From Nostoc linckia NIES-25 (GTDB lineage Bacteria > Cyanobacteriota > Cyanobacteriia > Cyanobacteriales > Nostocaceae), in assembly GCF_002368035.1 (NCBI RefSeq), contig NZ_AP018222.1:1502848-1566847 (forward strand): DNA of 64,000 bases, given 5' to 3'. Shown one piece after another: positions 50,744 to 60,110 of the stretch. Each line of letters opens with the position of its first letter. Positions within the stretch are counted from its first letter, which is position 1. Under the pieces are notes generated by a model that saw only the letters and a list, made by a program, of their open reading frames with translations, made no database searches and was not told the origin of the DNA. A program made the position numbers and the translations under genes.

Positions 50744-52135
50744 CTAAAGAATCTGCAAAACAACCAGTGTCATATCATCGGTATTTTGCTTATCAGCACC
50801 GATAAATTTCTGAACTTGGTCAAATAAATAATCGACAATTTCCTGCGGCCCATTGCAGTATTTACAAGCCGTATTGAAATCAGCAATAAAGTTTTCTTCG
50901 TCAAAGCGATCGCCGCTAGCAGCCGCAGCATCCGTCAACCCATCTGTATAGTAAATAATTGTGTCTCCAGGTTCTAGCTGTGCCTGGGCATCTTCATATT
51001 GACTGTTAGCATCTAAACCAATCAGCATTCCTAAAGTATCTAAACGGCTAACAGTTTTTGTCGCGGCGTGCCACCACAAAGGAGGATTGTGTGCCGCATT
51101 GCTATAAGACAAAATTCGATTATAAGGATTATATTCTGAGTAAAAAAGCGTTACAAAGCGATGAGAATTTTCCAAATCCGCATACATAACTCGATTTAAG
51201 TTTTGCAGAATTCCGGCTGGAGAATTACCGTGTAATACCTCCCCTCGCAGCATTCCCCGCATCATCGTCATAATCAGCCCAGCGGGAACGCCTTTACCCA
51301 TAACATCTCCAATCACCAAACCCCAGCGACCACTTCCTGCCCCATTTTTAGCGTTTAGCTGAATTTGATTGTTATTGGTGGCAATAAAGTCGTAATAGTC
51401 TCCACCCACGCGATTCGCGGGTTTACAGCGTGCCGCTAAGACTGCACCAGGAATTGTGGGACATTGCCGTGGCAGAAGACGCCGTTGAATTTCTGCACCA
51501 ATTTCTAGTTCTTGGTCTAAACGTTCTTTTTTTCTCAGTTCTACAGCTAGTTCATCGTTTTCGATCGCTACTGCTGTTTGATCTGCCACTAACCTAACTA
51601 ACTTTTGCCTAGTTTCTGTCCAACTATATTCTGGATCGCGGCTCAAAACATACAGCCAACCCCGTTCTGTATGCTTTACCAAAATCGCAGTACCAAAGAT
51701 TTGCACATCTGGCCCCAAATAGCGATGCATTTGGTCATCCAAAATCCCTGTAGCACTTGCTAAAGGGGCAGCATTGGGTACAAGTGTGATTTGACTGCTA
51801 GCTATTTCTAGCGCCTTGCGGATATTCTTACGCTGGTGGCTATCTTGCCAGTGTAGTTGCTCTAACCTAACTTGACCATTGGGTTTGTAGAGAAACAAGG
51901 CACTGCCATCGGCATCTGTTACTCTTGTTGCCATCAGCGGAATCAGTTCCAAAAACTGATTCAAATTATTGAAGCTTCTAAGTGCGAATCCTAAAGAACT
52001 GAGTAAATCTTGAATTTTATTCTGTTCCCGGTGCAACCTTGCCACGAGTTCTTTGAGCGCCACGACTGGTGTGACATCAGTCGTGGCACTACTATTGTTG
52101 TCAGTGGGTTGAGAGGGCAGTTGAGACACAGGCAC
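50744..52135 (-). CDS. GAF-SpoIIE (PP2C-type) serine phosphatase
   Basis: An RsbU-like phosphatase of 463 residues. A coiled-coil start (ALKELVARLHREQNKIQDLL, about residues 27-45) leads to a GAF domain (45-200), then a linker (KKERLDQELEIGAEIQRRLL) and the PP2C/SpoIIE domain (225-460), with metal-binding Asp in NRVGGDYYDF, GDVMGKGVPAGLIM and YYTDGLTDA, DDMTLVVLQ. Such proteins dephosphorylate anti-anti-sigma (STAS) partners; none is adjacent. The product is cytoplasmic. It lies 700 bases downstream of ftsY in the same direction and probably has its own promoter. Confidence 0.92.
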   Translation of the reverse strand: MPVSQLPSQPTDNNSSATTDVTPVVALKELVARLHREQNKIQDLLSSLGFALRSFNNLNQFLELIPLMATRVTDADGSALFLYKPNGQVRLEQLHWQDSHQRKNIRKALEIASSQITLVPNAAPLASATGILDDQMHRYLGPDVQIFGTAILVKHTERGWLYVLSRDPEYSWTETRQKLVRLVADQTAVAIENDELAVELRKKERLDQELEIGAEIQRRLLPRQCPTIPGAVLAARCKPANRVGGDYYDFIATNNNQIQLNAKNGAGSGRWGLVIGDVMGKGVPAGLIMTMMRGMLRGEVLHGNSPAGILQNLNRVMYADLENSHRFVTLFYSEYNPYNRILSYSNAAHNPPLWWHAATKTVSRLDTLGMLIGLDANSQYEDAQAQLEPGDTIIYYTDGLTDAAAASGDRFDEENFIADFNTACKYCNGPQEIVDYLFDQVQKFIGADKQNTDDMTLVVLQIL

Positions 52136-52851
52136 AGGTTTTATTACACTTTTATATTTTGGTAGGTTTGAGATTACTTATAAATTTTGTGGCTTTGACA
52201 TTGCTAAACCATATTTAGACAAGACCTGTCATTTTAGCAAGAGTATAAAGACGTAACAGGTAACTTTTATAAGTATTTTATTTGCTTATTACATTCTTGA
52301 TTGAATATTACTCAGTTCAAATTCTCCATTTTGAATCAAAATATAACCTTTTAAACTATTTCTTTTGGATGACATTTGATGAAGTTTTTCATTTTTTCAT
52401 AACTTCATTGTCAAAGCATATCTCTGAAGTCGTAAAAATACTTTAATAAAAGAATAATTACTTAGGTCTTTAGAGAAAGTGTTGCTTTTGTCCTTTATCA
52501 TTTCTTTATAACGATCGATGACTAATGACCAAACACTTTAAATTTTGAGATTTACTCCAGAAAATATTGGTGGATACTTTCGGAAGTATTAGGTGGGAAG
52601 AGGCTTGAGAGTGTCGAGGCGTTTGACTCACAGAAGTTGATGATTTTAGGACTTAAGCTGTTTCCAGTATTTTGTTTGTGGTTAATTCAAGCGATAATAC
52701 CAGAATAAGTGGCTCCTAAATGTATCAATTTGTCAACCAAAATTTTTCACGTCAACTTTTAAAGTAGTCATCTGCAAAGCCAACTTTGCAGAATTAAAAA
52801 CTCTCCATGTCCCGTATCCCCTCAAGCTGTTAATTTTCCCTTAATGAATTA
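52136..52851. other. Gene-free AT-rich stretch between ftsY and the phosphatase gene
   Basis: About 716 bases. No frame with protein-like composition and no inverted-end element were seen. One CGATCGATGACTAATGACCAAA run (52513-52536) is an STRR-type remnant. Holds the phosphatase promoter at its left end. Confidence 0.5.
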
Positions 52852-54483
52852 CTAACCGCTTAACAGGGCTTCGACAAACTCGTAGCTAGAAAATGGGCGG
52901 AGGTCTTCGATTCCTTCGCCAGCACCAATAAAGCGAATAGGTAAACCCAGTTGTTGCACAACAGCAAGGGCAACACCACCTTTGGCAGTACCATCAAGCT
53001 TGGTTAAGACAACGCCACTCAGTTGGGCAGCTTGGGAGAAAACTTCGGCTTGCCGCAGTCCATTTTGACCTAAAGTGGCATCTAGAACCAACAGTGATTC
53101 TACTTTTGCGTTTGGGGCTTTTTTGTCGATAATTCGCCGAATTTTACTGAGTTCGTCCATTAAATTTTTCTTGTTTTGCAGTCGGCCAGCAGTATCTACC
53201 AGAAGTAATTCAGTTTGACGCGCTTCGGCGGCAGCGATCGCATCAAATACAACTGCTGCTGGATCTGTATTCTTTCCAGGATTGGCAATGACTTCTACAC
53301 CGCTTCTACTACCCCAAACCTTGACTTGTTCTACAGCAGCGGCGCGGAAAGTATCTGCTGCCCCAATCAAGCATTTATAACCAGATTTTTGTCCCAAGTG
53401 GGCAATTTTGCCAATGGTTGTGGTTTTTCCAGCACCATTAACCCCAGTGATTAACCAAATGTTTAAAGTTTCTTTTTCTAGGGTAAAGCTAGATTTGTGG
53501 GATGTTTTGCTTGGTGCATCCAGCATATCCCGGAGGATTTTTTTCAAGTAAGCGATCGCTTCTTCTGGTGGAGTGACTTCTTGGAGCAATTTTTTCTGTA
53601 GGGCATCGATAATCAAATCTGTCGCTTCTACCCCCACATCAGCTTGCAGCAGCAACGACTCTATTTCTGATACCGCAGCTTGGTTAAGCGGCCCTTGACC
53701 AACGATCGCTTTTAGTTGGTTGAGAATGTTACGGCGAGTTTTGTCCAAACCTTGCCGCAGCTTTTTCAACCAAGTAATTTCTTCTATAGAAACGTCTTGG
53801 GCCCGTCTACCTTGGGCTGCTAAGACTTCCGCTGACCAAACAAATCCATCATCAAATACCAGTTCGGGGATTTCCTCTTCTGTCTTTGATACTGTCTGTA
53901 CTACATCTGGTTCAGGGACTTCAATAGCGCTGGCTATGAGTTGTTCTAGCTTTGCTTGCCGTTCCGCCGCTGCACGTTCTAAGAAGGATGGTGCTGTTGG
54001 CTGTGTTGCCTCTGGCGTAGTTAGCGGTTCGACGGGTGTTGTCTGTGGTTCACTTGTGGTTAATTCTGAGGTTAGGACATCTGACTCATCTGCAATTGCA
54101 GCCACGAAAGAATCTTCTGTACTTTCTTCTTCTGTAGTAGATTCTTCAGTGGTTGTTTCTGGGCTTGTGACACCAGATTCCTCAGTTACTTGAGTTTCTA
54201 CAGTTTCTACTTGAGAACTTGTCGTTTCACTAGCTTCAGCTACTTCTGATGGCGCTGGGGTAGCTGCTGAATCAGACGGGGTTTCTACTGGCTGAGATTG
54301 TTGTTTTTGTTGAATATTTTTGTAAGCAGCTTTAGCAAATGCTAACAAGTCTGCTGTTGTATCTGACGAAGTTTCGGCTGTCTCTGGTTGGGGTTCTTGT
54401 ACAGGAGGAGTTTCTTCCTGCTTCTGGTCAGAGGAGGTGTCAGAGGAATCATTATATTGACGGCGGAACCAGTTAAAAACCAT
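52852..54483 (-). CDS. ftsY: Signal recognition particle receptor FtsY
   Basis: SRP-dependent GTPase that docks ribosome-nascent-chain complexes at the membrane. The N-terminal 200 residues form an acidic Thr/Ser/Glu-rich A domain, longer and more repetitive than in many bacteria, with a basic-aromatic start (MVFNWFRRQY) likely used for membrane contact. The NG domain covers about 235-543: P-loop GVNGAGKTT at 347-355, then AADTFRAAAVEQ, LLVDTAGRLQNK, and LTKLDGTAKGG, closing with GAGEGIEDLRPF. Same strand as nusB and DUF502 genes upstream. Confidence 0.96.
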   Translation of the reverse strand: MVFNWFRRQYNDSSDTSSDQKQEETPPVQEPQPETAETSSDTTADLLAFAKAAYKNIQQKQQSQPVETPSDSAATPAPSEVAEASETTSSQVETVETQVTEESGVTSPETTTEESTTEEESTEDSFVAAIADESDVLTSELTTSEPQTTPVEPLTTPEATQPTAPSFLERAAAERQAKLEQLIASAIEVPEPDVVQTVSKTEEEIPELVFDDGFVWSAEVLAAQGRRAQDVSIEEITWLKKLRQGLDKTRRNILNQLKAIVGQGPLNQAAVSEIESLLLQADVGVEATDLIIDALQKKLLQEVTPPEEAIAYLKKILRDMLDAPSKTSHKSSFTLEKETLNIWLITGVNGAGKTTTIGKIAHLGQKSGYKCLIGAADTFRAAAVEQVKVWGSRSGVEVIANPGKNTDPAAVVFDAIAAAEARQTELLLVDTAGRLQNKKNLMDELSKIRRIIDKKAPNAKVESLLVLDATLGQNGLRQAEVFSQAAQLSGVVLTKLDGTAKGGVALAVVQQLGLPIRFIGAGEGIEDLRPFSSYEFVEALLSG

Positions 54484-54654
54484 TGCAGCAATATTATTTG
54501 TTATAAGTTACGAATTATGAGTTTAATTTAACTTGGGTATGGGGGCATAGGGCATAGGGGATTGGGTACTGTGAAAGTATTCCTAAATATTGATTTTCTA
54601 ATTCCTACTCCCTACTGCCTCATTCCCCTGACTTCGGAAACTAAGTATAAAACA

Positions 54655-55296
54655 CTATGCACTTTTCTTCTGCTCGCTAACTCGGCGTAAAACACCGTTA
54701 ATAAACCGATGACCTTCGTCTCCACTGTACCGTTTCGCTAGCTCCACTGCTTCGTTAATGGCGATGCTGTCTGGAACTCCTAAAAATTTCATTTCAGCTA
54801 CAGCGATTTGCAAAATATCTCGGTCAATTTGAGCGAGGCGAGTTACTTGCCAATCTACCAGGGCATTGGATATGAGTTCATCTAAAATTTGTCGATTTTC
54901 ATTGACTGTAATTACAAGCTCTTTAGCGTAATTGCGAACTCCCTTGTCCTGATTAGCTAGCTGAATTAATTCTGGAAAATCAACAGCGGTACCCAACTGA
55001 TTAATTGCTGTCTGGGTAGATGCGATCGCCTCTTGCAGCATTGTTCTAGCAGTATTCAGGTCGGAGGCGCGAGTTTGGCTGCTCAAAAGGCGATCGTTAC
55101 TGCGTTGCAGTTCACCTGCGGCGTTATTTAGGGTATCTTGCACTTCTGAAGTCAAGGTGCGTACTGCTCCTAGCACCAACTTTGATACTAGTTGCTCGTC
55201 TTCCAATTTATCTAATTTTTTTGGGCTGACTGGCAGTTGGCTAAGGCTTAAAAGTGCCAATTCACGAGCAATTTGCTGGGGTTTACGAGGTTGCAT
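54655..55296 (-). CDS. nusB: Transcription antitermination factor NusB
   Basis: Binds boxA RNA with NusE and supports rRNA antitermination. 213 residues, longer than the E. coli protein (139) because of an N-terminal helical insertion of about 70 residues (DTLNNAAGELQRSNDRLLSS, then TARTMLQEAIASTQTAIN), which is normal in cyanobacteria. The core begins with RKPQQIARELALLSLSQLP and ends with the typical LGVPDSIAINEAVELAKRYS and FINGVLRRV. Located between DUF502 and ftsY genes on one strand, a common cyanobacterial order; gaps of 120 and 170 bases leave room for internal promoters. Confidence 0.95.
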   Translation of the reverse strand: MQPRKPQQIARELALLSLSQLPVSPKKLDKLEDEQLVSKLVLGAVRTLTSEVQDTLNNAAGELQRSNDRLLSSQTRASDLNTARTMLQEAIASTQTAINQLGTAVDFPELIQLANQDKGVRNYAKELVITVNENRQILDELISNALVDWQVTRLAQIDRDILQIAVAEMKFLGVPDSIAINEAVELAKRYSGDEGHRFINGVLRRVSEQKKSA

Positions 55297-55418
55297 AAAA
55301 GTGAGAGGTGATTGTGCTTTGATTGATTAACCAGGCCTGACAAGCTTATAAGTCTATCAATTTTGGCACAGTCAAACAACAAAATTACGCATTTGCTTGT
55401 GACTTTGCCAGATAGAGT

Positions 55419-56132
55419 TTAAGTTTCTTCTACGTGAATAACTTGCTGTCTGATTTGGTCGTGTTTCATTTCCAGTGTGGACTCTTTGGGTAAAATCAAC
55501 GGCGTATTCGGGGCAACAATTCCACCTGACACAACTATTTTAAAAGCATCTTCAATGGACATGGAAAGGTTCACCACCTCATCCTCAGGAACCGCTGCAT
55601 ACCATCCAGTAGTCGGATTTGGGGTGGTGGGAACAAAAACACTCAGCATCGGACGAGACATTTGAGCTTGGATATCACCGCTGATTGCACCTGTTACAAA
55701 AGCGATCGCCCAAATTCCTCGGCGGGGATACTCTACTAAAACTACACGCCGAAACTTGCCATTGGAATCTTTTAGTATTGTTTCTAAAAGTTGCTTGAGT
55801 GTTTTGTATACCTGTCCCGCTAAAGGAATTGCCTGTAATAAACGCTCGCCAAAATCTAACAACCAACGCCCAGCAATATTCCTAGCCATCAATCCAATCA
55901 CGAGAATACTCAGCAATGGTACGGCTAGCCCAACTAACAAGTTCAGTATATTTACTAAAATTGGGTGTAACCCGTCAAAGGGATTCAGTTGTTTGGGAAT
56001 TTGCGTGAGAAAGTTGATTACCCAAGTAGCAATGGTAATTGTTAGCCAGATGGTAGTTGCTAGGGGAATTACTACCAACAAACCAGCAATCAGGTCATTT
56101 TTTAAATCCTGCTTTAGGCGATCGATTACCAA
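55419..56132 (-). CDS. DUF502 family membrane protein
   Basis: 237 residues. Two membrane helices near the N-terminus (about 14-38, DLIAGLLVVIPLATTIWLTI, and 62-83, LLVGLAVPLLSILVIGLMA), then a soluble beta-rich domain with VLVEYPRRGIWAIAFVTG and VFVPTTPNPTTGWYAAVP, both diagnostic of DUF502. The family is found in many bacteria and plant plastids or endosomes (COV-like); its biochemical role is unknown. First gene of the DUF502, nusB, ftsY group. Confidence 0.9.
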   Translation of the reverse strand: MVIDRLKQDLKNDLIAGLLVVIPLATTIWLTITIATWVINFLTQIPKQLNPFDGLHPILVNILNLLVGLAVPLLSILVIGLMARNIAGRWLLDFGERLLQAIPLAGQVYKTLKQLLETILKDSNGKFRRVVLVEYPRRGIWAIAFVTGAISGDIQAQMSRPMLSVFVPTTPNPTTGWYAAVPEDEVVNLSMSIEDAFKIVVSGGIVAPNTPLILPKESTLEMKHDQIRQQVIHVEET

Positions 56133-56546
56133 GCGCCGATTCTCCTGTTTTAAGCTATTTTCCTACAAGCATACACACAGACATCAACTAACCGATTAGC
56201 GACTGGCTATTCTGAGAAGATGTTACTTTTCTTTGTAAAACTTGTAAATGATTGTTACAAGTCTCTCAAGTTATTACTAATTTACCGCGTTGAATGAAAA
56301 GTTGCTCATGATTGTGAAAGCACGATTAGGTAAGCTGAAGAATTATTTTGTCTTGCGATCTGCTGGCAGATTCACGGGAGTAGCTTTTCTGAAAAAGCTC
56401 TGTTAAAAATATTAACTTATTATAAATAAAGCACGCGTAGGGGCGCACAGCTAGCTGTGCGCCCCTACAAATGGCTATTCAGTTGTCAATTCTGATAAAT
56501 GTGATGCCTATGGCAAGGGTTTTGCCCAACGCAGCAGTTTCAGGCT
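56133..56546. other. Gene-free stretch with a perfect palindrome
   Basis: Contains the 32-base palindrome at 56437-56468 close to the end of the glycosyltransferase gene and the DUF502 promoter on its left side. Nothing else is supported. Confidence 0.6.
56437..56468. repeat. Perfect 32-base palindrome
   Basis: GTAGGGGCGCACAGCT joined directly to its exact reverse complement AGCTGTGCGCCCCTAC (16-base arms, no loop). Followed by AAATGG rather than a T-tract. It resembles the family of GTAGGGGCG...CGCCCCTAC repeats common between cyanobacterial genes. Confidence 0.95.
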
Positions 56547-57455
56547 TTACGCTGCATCAGCGCGTGTGGTTTCTGAAGTCGCGCACTGCACCTGTTGTGT
56601 ACTTTCCTGAACCAGAGTTGCTGTTGCATTTAAGTCAGGTTTTGGTAAATACTTCATTTCCCAAACTTTGAGCAAAATCAAGTATTCATAAAATGCTTGC
56701 AATGTACACCAAGCTAGACCGGCGCTTCCGTCTAAGCAACCGCCTAAGAAAAAATACATATATATAAAGCGTAACAAAGGTCTAGCAGGTAGACGCAAAG
56801 ACAAATCTTTCAGCGCACGGCGTCTTTCGACTTCTGACTTACCAAAAAATAAATCTCGCCAGTTTATCTTTCCTTGTTCTAATTGATATAAAGTTTCTTG
56901 AGCTTCATCAGTGGAATAACGGTTATGTTTTTCAATCCAGCGACTTAAGCCTTTACTACAAGTGTAGTGGGGGTATGTTTCTTTTAAAAAGCCAGTTGCA
57001 CCGTCACAAACTTCTCGTTCAGTGTGGCCATAGTCAGTAAACCAAACTTTACCGTGACGAAACAGGCGCATTTGATAACGGGGATACTGCGTGCTGTAGC
57101 GAATCCAACGATTCATGAACATGACGCGTTCAGCGACATAGTAACCGATGTAGTCTGGACTCTGACTTGCCTTTTCACATTCAGCAAACAGTTCCGGTGT
57201 CATCCGTTCATCAGCTTCCAGAATGTAAACCCATTCATGCTTTGGGGGAATAGACTCTAACATCCAAGTGCGTTGGCGTCCGTGGCTTTCAAACGCGTGT
57301 TGAACAACGCGGATGGGATAGCGATTAGCGATTTCTACAGTGCGATCTCTACTGCATGAGTCTACAACAATGATGTCATCAGATAGCATCGCCGATTCGA
57401 TACAAGCAGCAATATCTAGTTCTTCGTTATATGTCAGTATGTAAATTGAGAACAT
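56547..57455 (-). CDS. Family 2 glycosyltransferase, WaaE/KdtX-like
   Basis: A cytoplasmic or membrane-associated GT-A transferase of 302 residues. The nucleotide-binding start is FSIYILTYNEELDIAACIES, the first acidic motif is IIVVDSCSRDRT, and the metal-binding region reads VYILEADERMTPELF (an EAD in place of a plain DxD, as in the WaaE group). The second half has MRLFRHGKVWFTDYGHTERE, and a C-terminal hydrophobic segment FIYMYFFLGGCLDGSAGLAW may touch the membrane. WaaE-type enzymes add sugars to lipid-linked glycans. It faces the same way as the polysaccharide genes to its right. Confidence 0.85.
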   Translation of the reverse strand: MFSIYILTYNEELDIAACIESAMLSDDIIVVDSCSRDRTVEIANRYPIRVVQHAFESHGRQRTWMLESIPPKHEWVYILEADERMTPELFAECEKASQSPDYIGYYVAERVMFMNRWIRYSTQYPRYQMRLFRHGKVWFTDYGHTEREVCDGATGFLKETYPHYTCSKGLSRWIEKHNRYSTDEAQETLYQLEQGKINWRDLFFGKSEVERRRALKDLSLRLPARPLLRFIYMYFFLGGCLDGSAGLAWCTLQAFYEYLILLKVWEMKYLPKPDLNATATLVQESTQQVQCATSETTRADAA

Positions 57456-57477
57456 TCCCAGGTTTTATAGTTAAAAG

Positions 57478-57530
57478 TTAAAAGTTAAAACTTAGGAGTT
57501 AGGAGTTAGGAGTTGGGAGTCATTAGTTAT
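57478..57530. repeat. Octamer and AGTTAAA tandem repeats
   Basis: AGTTAAA units (57472-57495) followed by GGAGTTAG octamers (57496-57520) in the gap between the glycosyltransferase and HpsJ-like genes. Same units as 44370-44412. Confidence 0.8.
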
Positions 57531-57566
57531 TCTTCCCCTACTCCCCACTCCCTACCCCCGAAAAAA

Positions 57567-58409
57567 TTAGCGTGCAGTAGCTTTGGGTTTACCACCTTGT
57601 AAAGCACCCCTGCTTCTTAGGCCTGTCCAGCCGATGATAATGTAACCAATAGACAACAGCAAACTGCTAATACCAATCCGCAATCCAGATTTCCATGCAC
57701 TATCTTTAGCTTGTTTCTCAGTTTCATCCCTGCGTTGGCGAATTTGGCTCAATTGTTGAGTTCTCAGGGTCTGAATATCTGTTTGTTGTTGGATGGCTTT
57801 GTCAAGTGCTTGGGGATCTGTTTTAGCCTTTTTTAGTAAATCCTTTATAGCTGGAGGAACTTGGGCGCTTTCAAGTGCTTGCTTGTATCTTTGCTCATCG
57901 CTGAGTAGTTCGGTAAACTGAGCTTTGGTTTGACTCCGCAGCTGTTCTAGCTGAGCTTTTCCTTGTTCAGTATTTAGTTGTGCTTGCAATTGCGATAAGC
58001 GATTGTTGAGTTGATTTTCTGCCTGATCTGCTTCTTGGATGATTCGGTTAACGGTTTGAGTTTTGGCTTGATTCACATTATTGAGATGCAGAGGAAAAAT
58101 CAGTAAGAACATCAAGCCTAAAATACTTGAGATAATTAGAGCTGGAAATCTTAAATCAACACCTTGAGGCCGATCGCTTCCTGCATCAGCGCTATCAATC
58201 CAATGGCCAGCGAACAAAAGCCCCAAGCCTACCAAAGGAACAATTCCCCGATCCACTAGCGCTGTTGCCAAATTTATTTGCCATCCGCGATCGGTTGGTT
58301 GAAAGGGCAACAAGAGAATCAAAAAGTCAACAAAAAACGACAAAATGCAGATTATTCCAACTACCTTAACAGTGAGGGCAGTACTCACGGAAGTAAAACG
58401 GTTAACCAT
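57567..58409 (-). CDS. HpsJ-like membrane protein with periplasmic coiled coil
   Basis: 280 residues. Three membrane helices in the first 110 residues (about 12-36 VKVVGIICILSFFVDFLILL, 55-68, 90-107 ALIISSILGLMFLLIFPLHL), a long coiled-coil or helical section (110-235; QLNNRLSQLQAQLNTEQGKA), and a final membrane helix (about 245-265, LRIGISSLLLSIGYIIIGW). This plan matches cyanobacterial HpsJ-type proteins, which in Nostoc punctiforme are linked to hormogonium polysaccharide. The family name is from recognition of the pattern, not a search, so the symbol is withheld. An unrelated coiled-coil membrane protein is the alternative. Confidence 0.6.
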   Translation of the reverse strand: MVNRFTSVSTALTVKVVGIICILSFFVDFLILLLPFQPTDRGWQINLATALVDRGIVPLVGLGLLFAGHWIDSADAGSDRPQGVDLRFPALIISSILGLMFLLIFPLHLNNVNQAKTQTVNRIIQEADQAENQLNNRLSQLQAQLNTEQGKAQLEQLRSQTKAQFTELLSDEQRYKQALESAQVPPAIKDLLKKAKTDPQALDKAIQQQTDIQTLRTQQLSQIRQRRDETEKQAKDSAWKSGLRIGISSLLLSIGYIIIGWTGLRSRGALQGGKPKATAR

Positions 58410-58776
58410 AGTTTTTCAAACTTGCAGTAAATACGAATGATTTTCATATTTCAAGTTACTCGAATATTGTGCCCATGACGGTAACTGTTCTATAGAAACA
58501 CAAACTAGATTCAATAATTGTGAACTCTCTGGCCTCTTGGTTTTCAACTAGGCCACAGTAACATTTGTTATGTCCCGTGTCTTCAGGAAATTCCTAGTGT
58601 TTGAAGATACGAAGCTTATGCAGGGCTGGAAATTCAGATTCTCGACTTCTACAAGAAGTCGGTAATCTAGACACTCAAAGAAACGGAACTACTAATTTAG
58701 GCAGCTATGGCAACTTCAACGAAGTAATACCTAAAACTTTAACTTCTTTACCGCGTCGCCGTGTCTTCTTCCTGCC
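58410..58776. other. Gene-free stretch
   Basis: No gene, element with inverted ends or RNA is supported. One imperfect pair, TCTCGACTTCTACAAGAAGTCGGT (inner arms CGACTTCT/AGAAGTCG, 58638-58657), is visible and could be a terminator-like hairpin. Confidence 0.45.
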
Positions 58777-59421
58777 TCATCCTTTTTCCAAAAAGTCCTG
58801 TTCCCAAATTGACAGATCATCTGGTCGGTCAACGTCGGTTAAGCAAACCAAATCCACATAAATAAATTAAGTTTCTGAGCAATCTCCACAGTTCTCTGGA
58901 ATACTTGAGCACTTTCCTACTCGATATTAGCGAATAATTCTGGAATGAGTTGCCGCAAACCAATTAAGTAATATGCACCATCAATTGCTGGGCTAAGTAC
59001 GAGGTCAAAGGTGCGTAGCTTATCAAAGGCGATCGCTAGAATTTGGGCATTTAGTCTAGGACAATCTGTACCGATGATAACTGCTTTTTCTGCACCAGAT
59101 TGAAAAGCCTGGATGAGCGATCGTGCCATCCGCGAACCTAGATTCCCTTCGCCTTGAGGCTGGTAAACTAAATCCAACCCCAGCCATTTTTGCATAAGTT
59201 GTAAATCGCCACTGAAACCACATTTATACAGATATGTCAATTGCTTTTTGCAATTGTTTAACCTGCAATATTGTATGTTCAGTCATTTGGCCTTGAAGAT
59301 TAGTAGCACCAACAGATCCTAGAACAGGTATCAGTCGGGTTTTCGTCTTCCCTGGTTCAGGGTAGCGAGTGAAAATAATTGAGCGTTGTTTTTGTTTTGG
59401 GCTTGCTGGAAAGTTCAGCAC
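58777..59421 (-). pseudogene. TIGR04282-type glycosyltransferase, disabled by frameshifts and a stop
   Basis: The first frame (start 59421) reads SIIFTRYPEPGKTKTRLIPV and LGSVGATNLQGQMTEHT, typical of the TIGR04282/DUF2064 nucleotide-sugar-transferase-like family, and ends at 59224. The next frame (59240 to 58917) continues with GFSGDLQLMQKWLGLDLVYQ, QGEGNLGSRMA, VIIGTDCPRL and LSPAIDGAYYLIGLRQL. After TAG at 58917 the same frame gives VFQRTVEIAQKLNL, and after another shift DVDRPDDLSIWEQDF before TGA at 58777. At least two frameshifts and one stop are needed. Sequencing error could explain one, hardly all three. It follows the pseudopilin gene by about 30 bases. Confidence 0.8.
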
Positions 59422-59453
59422 GCAATACCTTATTTAGATAAACTAAGAATATT

Positions 59454-60110
59454 TTAATAGCAATACTTATCGTTGTCGTTGGCTCTGAGATGATCTTTTC
59501 CCGTTTTTATTGCCCCTAAAATCGTAGAGACATACACGCAACGCCTAGCTTTTCCAGCATTTTGGCTATATAAGGTTATTTGTCCAAGTGTTCTTAATGA
59601 TGTGTTAATACACTCATCTCCAACTTCATAGACAGGACAACCCTGGTAGTTAAATACAACTCGCCACACTTGCTGTGAAGTCTCTTTTCGTAAAGTTGTC
59701 TCTTTTTTTCCTTTATTATTTTCCTCTTCATCAATACGAACGCTTGACTCAAGATTGTGCCATAGATTGCTATTGTTTTTAACAGCATCACTAATGAATT
59801 GGTCTGTTTGTGCTTGATGAACACTCCATTGCACAGCACCATCTTGTATACGCAAACTAGCTTGCCAAGACAATTTTTGCTTAATGGCTTCTCTTTGAGC
59901 CTGGCGTATCGCATAGTAAAGTTGGTTTTGAGAGCTGTTAAGCTGGCGCGTAGCTACAAAAGTCATCCAGTTTGGTATTCCCAGCGCGGCTAATAAACCA
60001 ATTAATAGAACAATTACTAAAGTTTCAAGTACAGTAAAACCGCCACTAGAGCGATTATTAAAAACATTTTTTGCATTAACTAGAGATGGTAAATGCACCT
60101 GGGTATTCAT
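59454..60110 (-). CDS. Type IV pilin-like (pseudopilin) protein of the hps-like cluster
   Basis: 218 residues from the ATG at 60110. The prepilin motif is GGFTVLETLVIVLLIGLLAA, with cleavage before Phe and Glu at the fifth mature position, followed by PNWMTF and helix-rich ARQAQREAIKQKL-type sequence seen in GspH/HpsB-like pseudopilins. A globular domain follows (SLRIQDGAVQWSVHQAQTDQ, WRVVFNYQGCPVYEVGDECI), with Cys that may form a disulfide. An in-frame TTG at 60134 would add eight residues. The gene overlaps the end of the glycosyltransferase by 35 bases, indicating one transcript. In Nostoc punctiforme, hps pseudopilins are thought to help export polysaccharide. Confidence 0.85.
   Translation of the reverse strand: MNTQVHLPSLVNAKNVFNNRSSGGFTVLETLVIVLLIGLLAALGIPNWMTFVATRQLNSSQNQLYYAIRQAQREAIKQKLSWQASLRIQDGAVQWSVHQAQTDQFISDAVKNNSNLWHNLESSVRIDEEENNKGKKETTLRKETSQQVWRVVFNYQGCPVYEVGDECINTSLRTLGQITLYSQNAGKARRCVYVSTILGAIKTGKDHLRANDNDKYCY

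Noticed and set aside
53720..54193. 157-codon Ser-rich frame opposite ftsY
   Set aside because: Antisense shadow of the acidic Thr/Glu-rich domain of FtsY.
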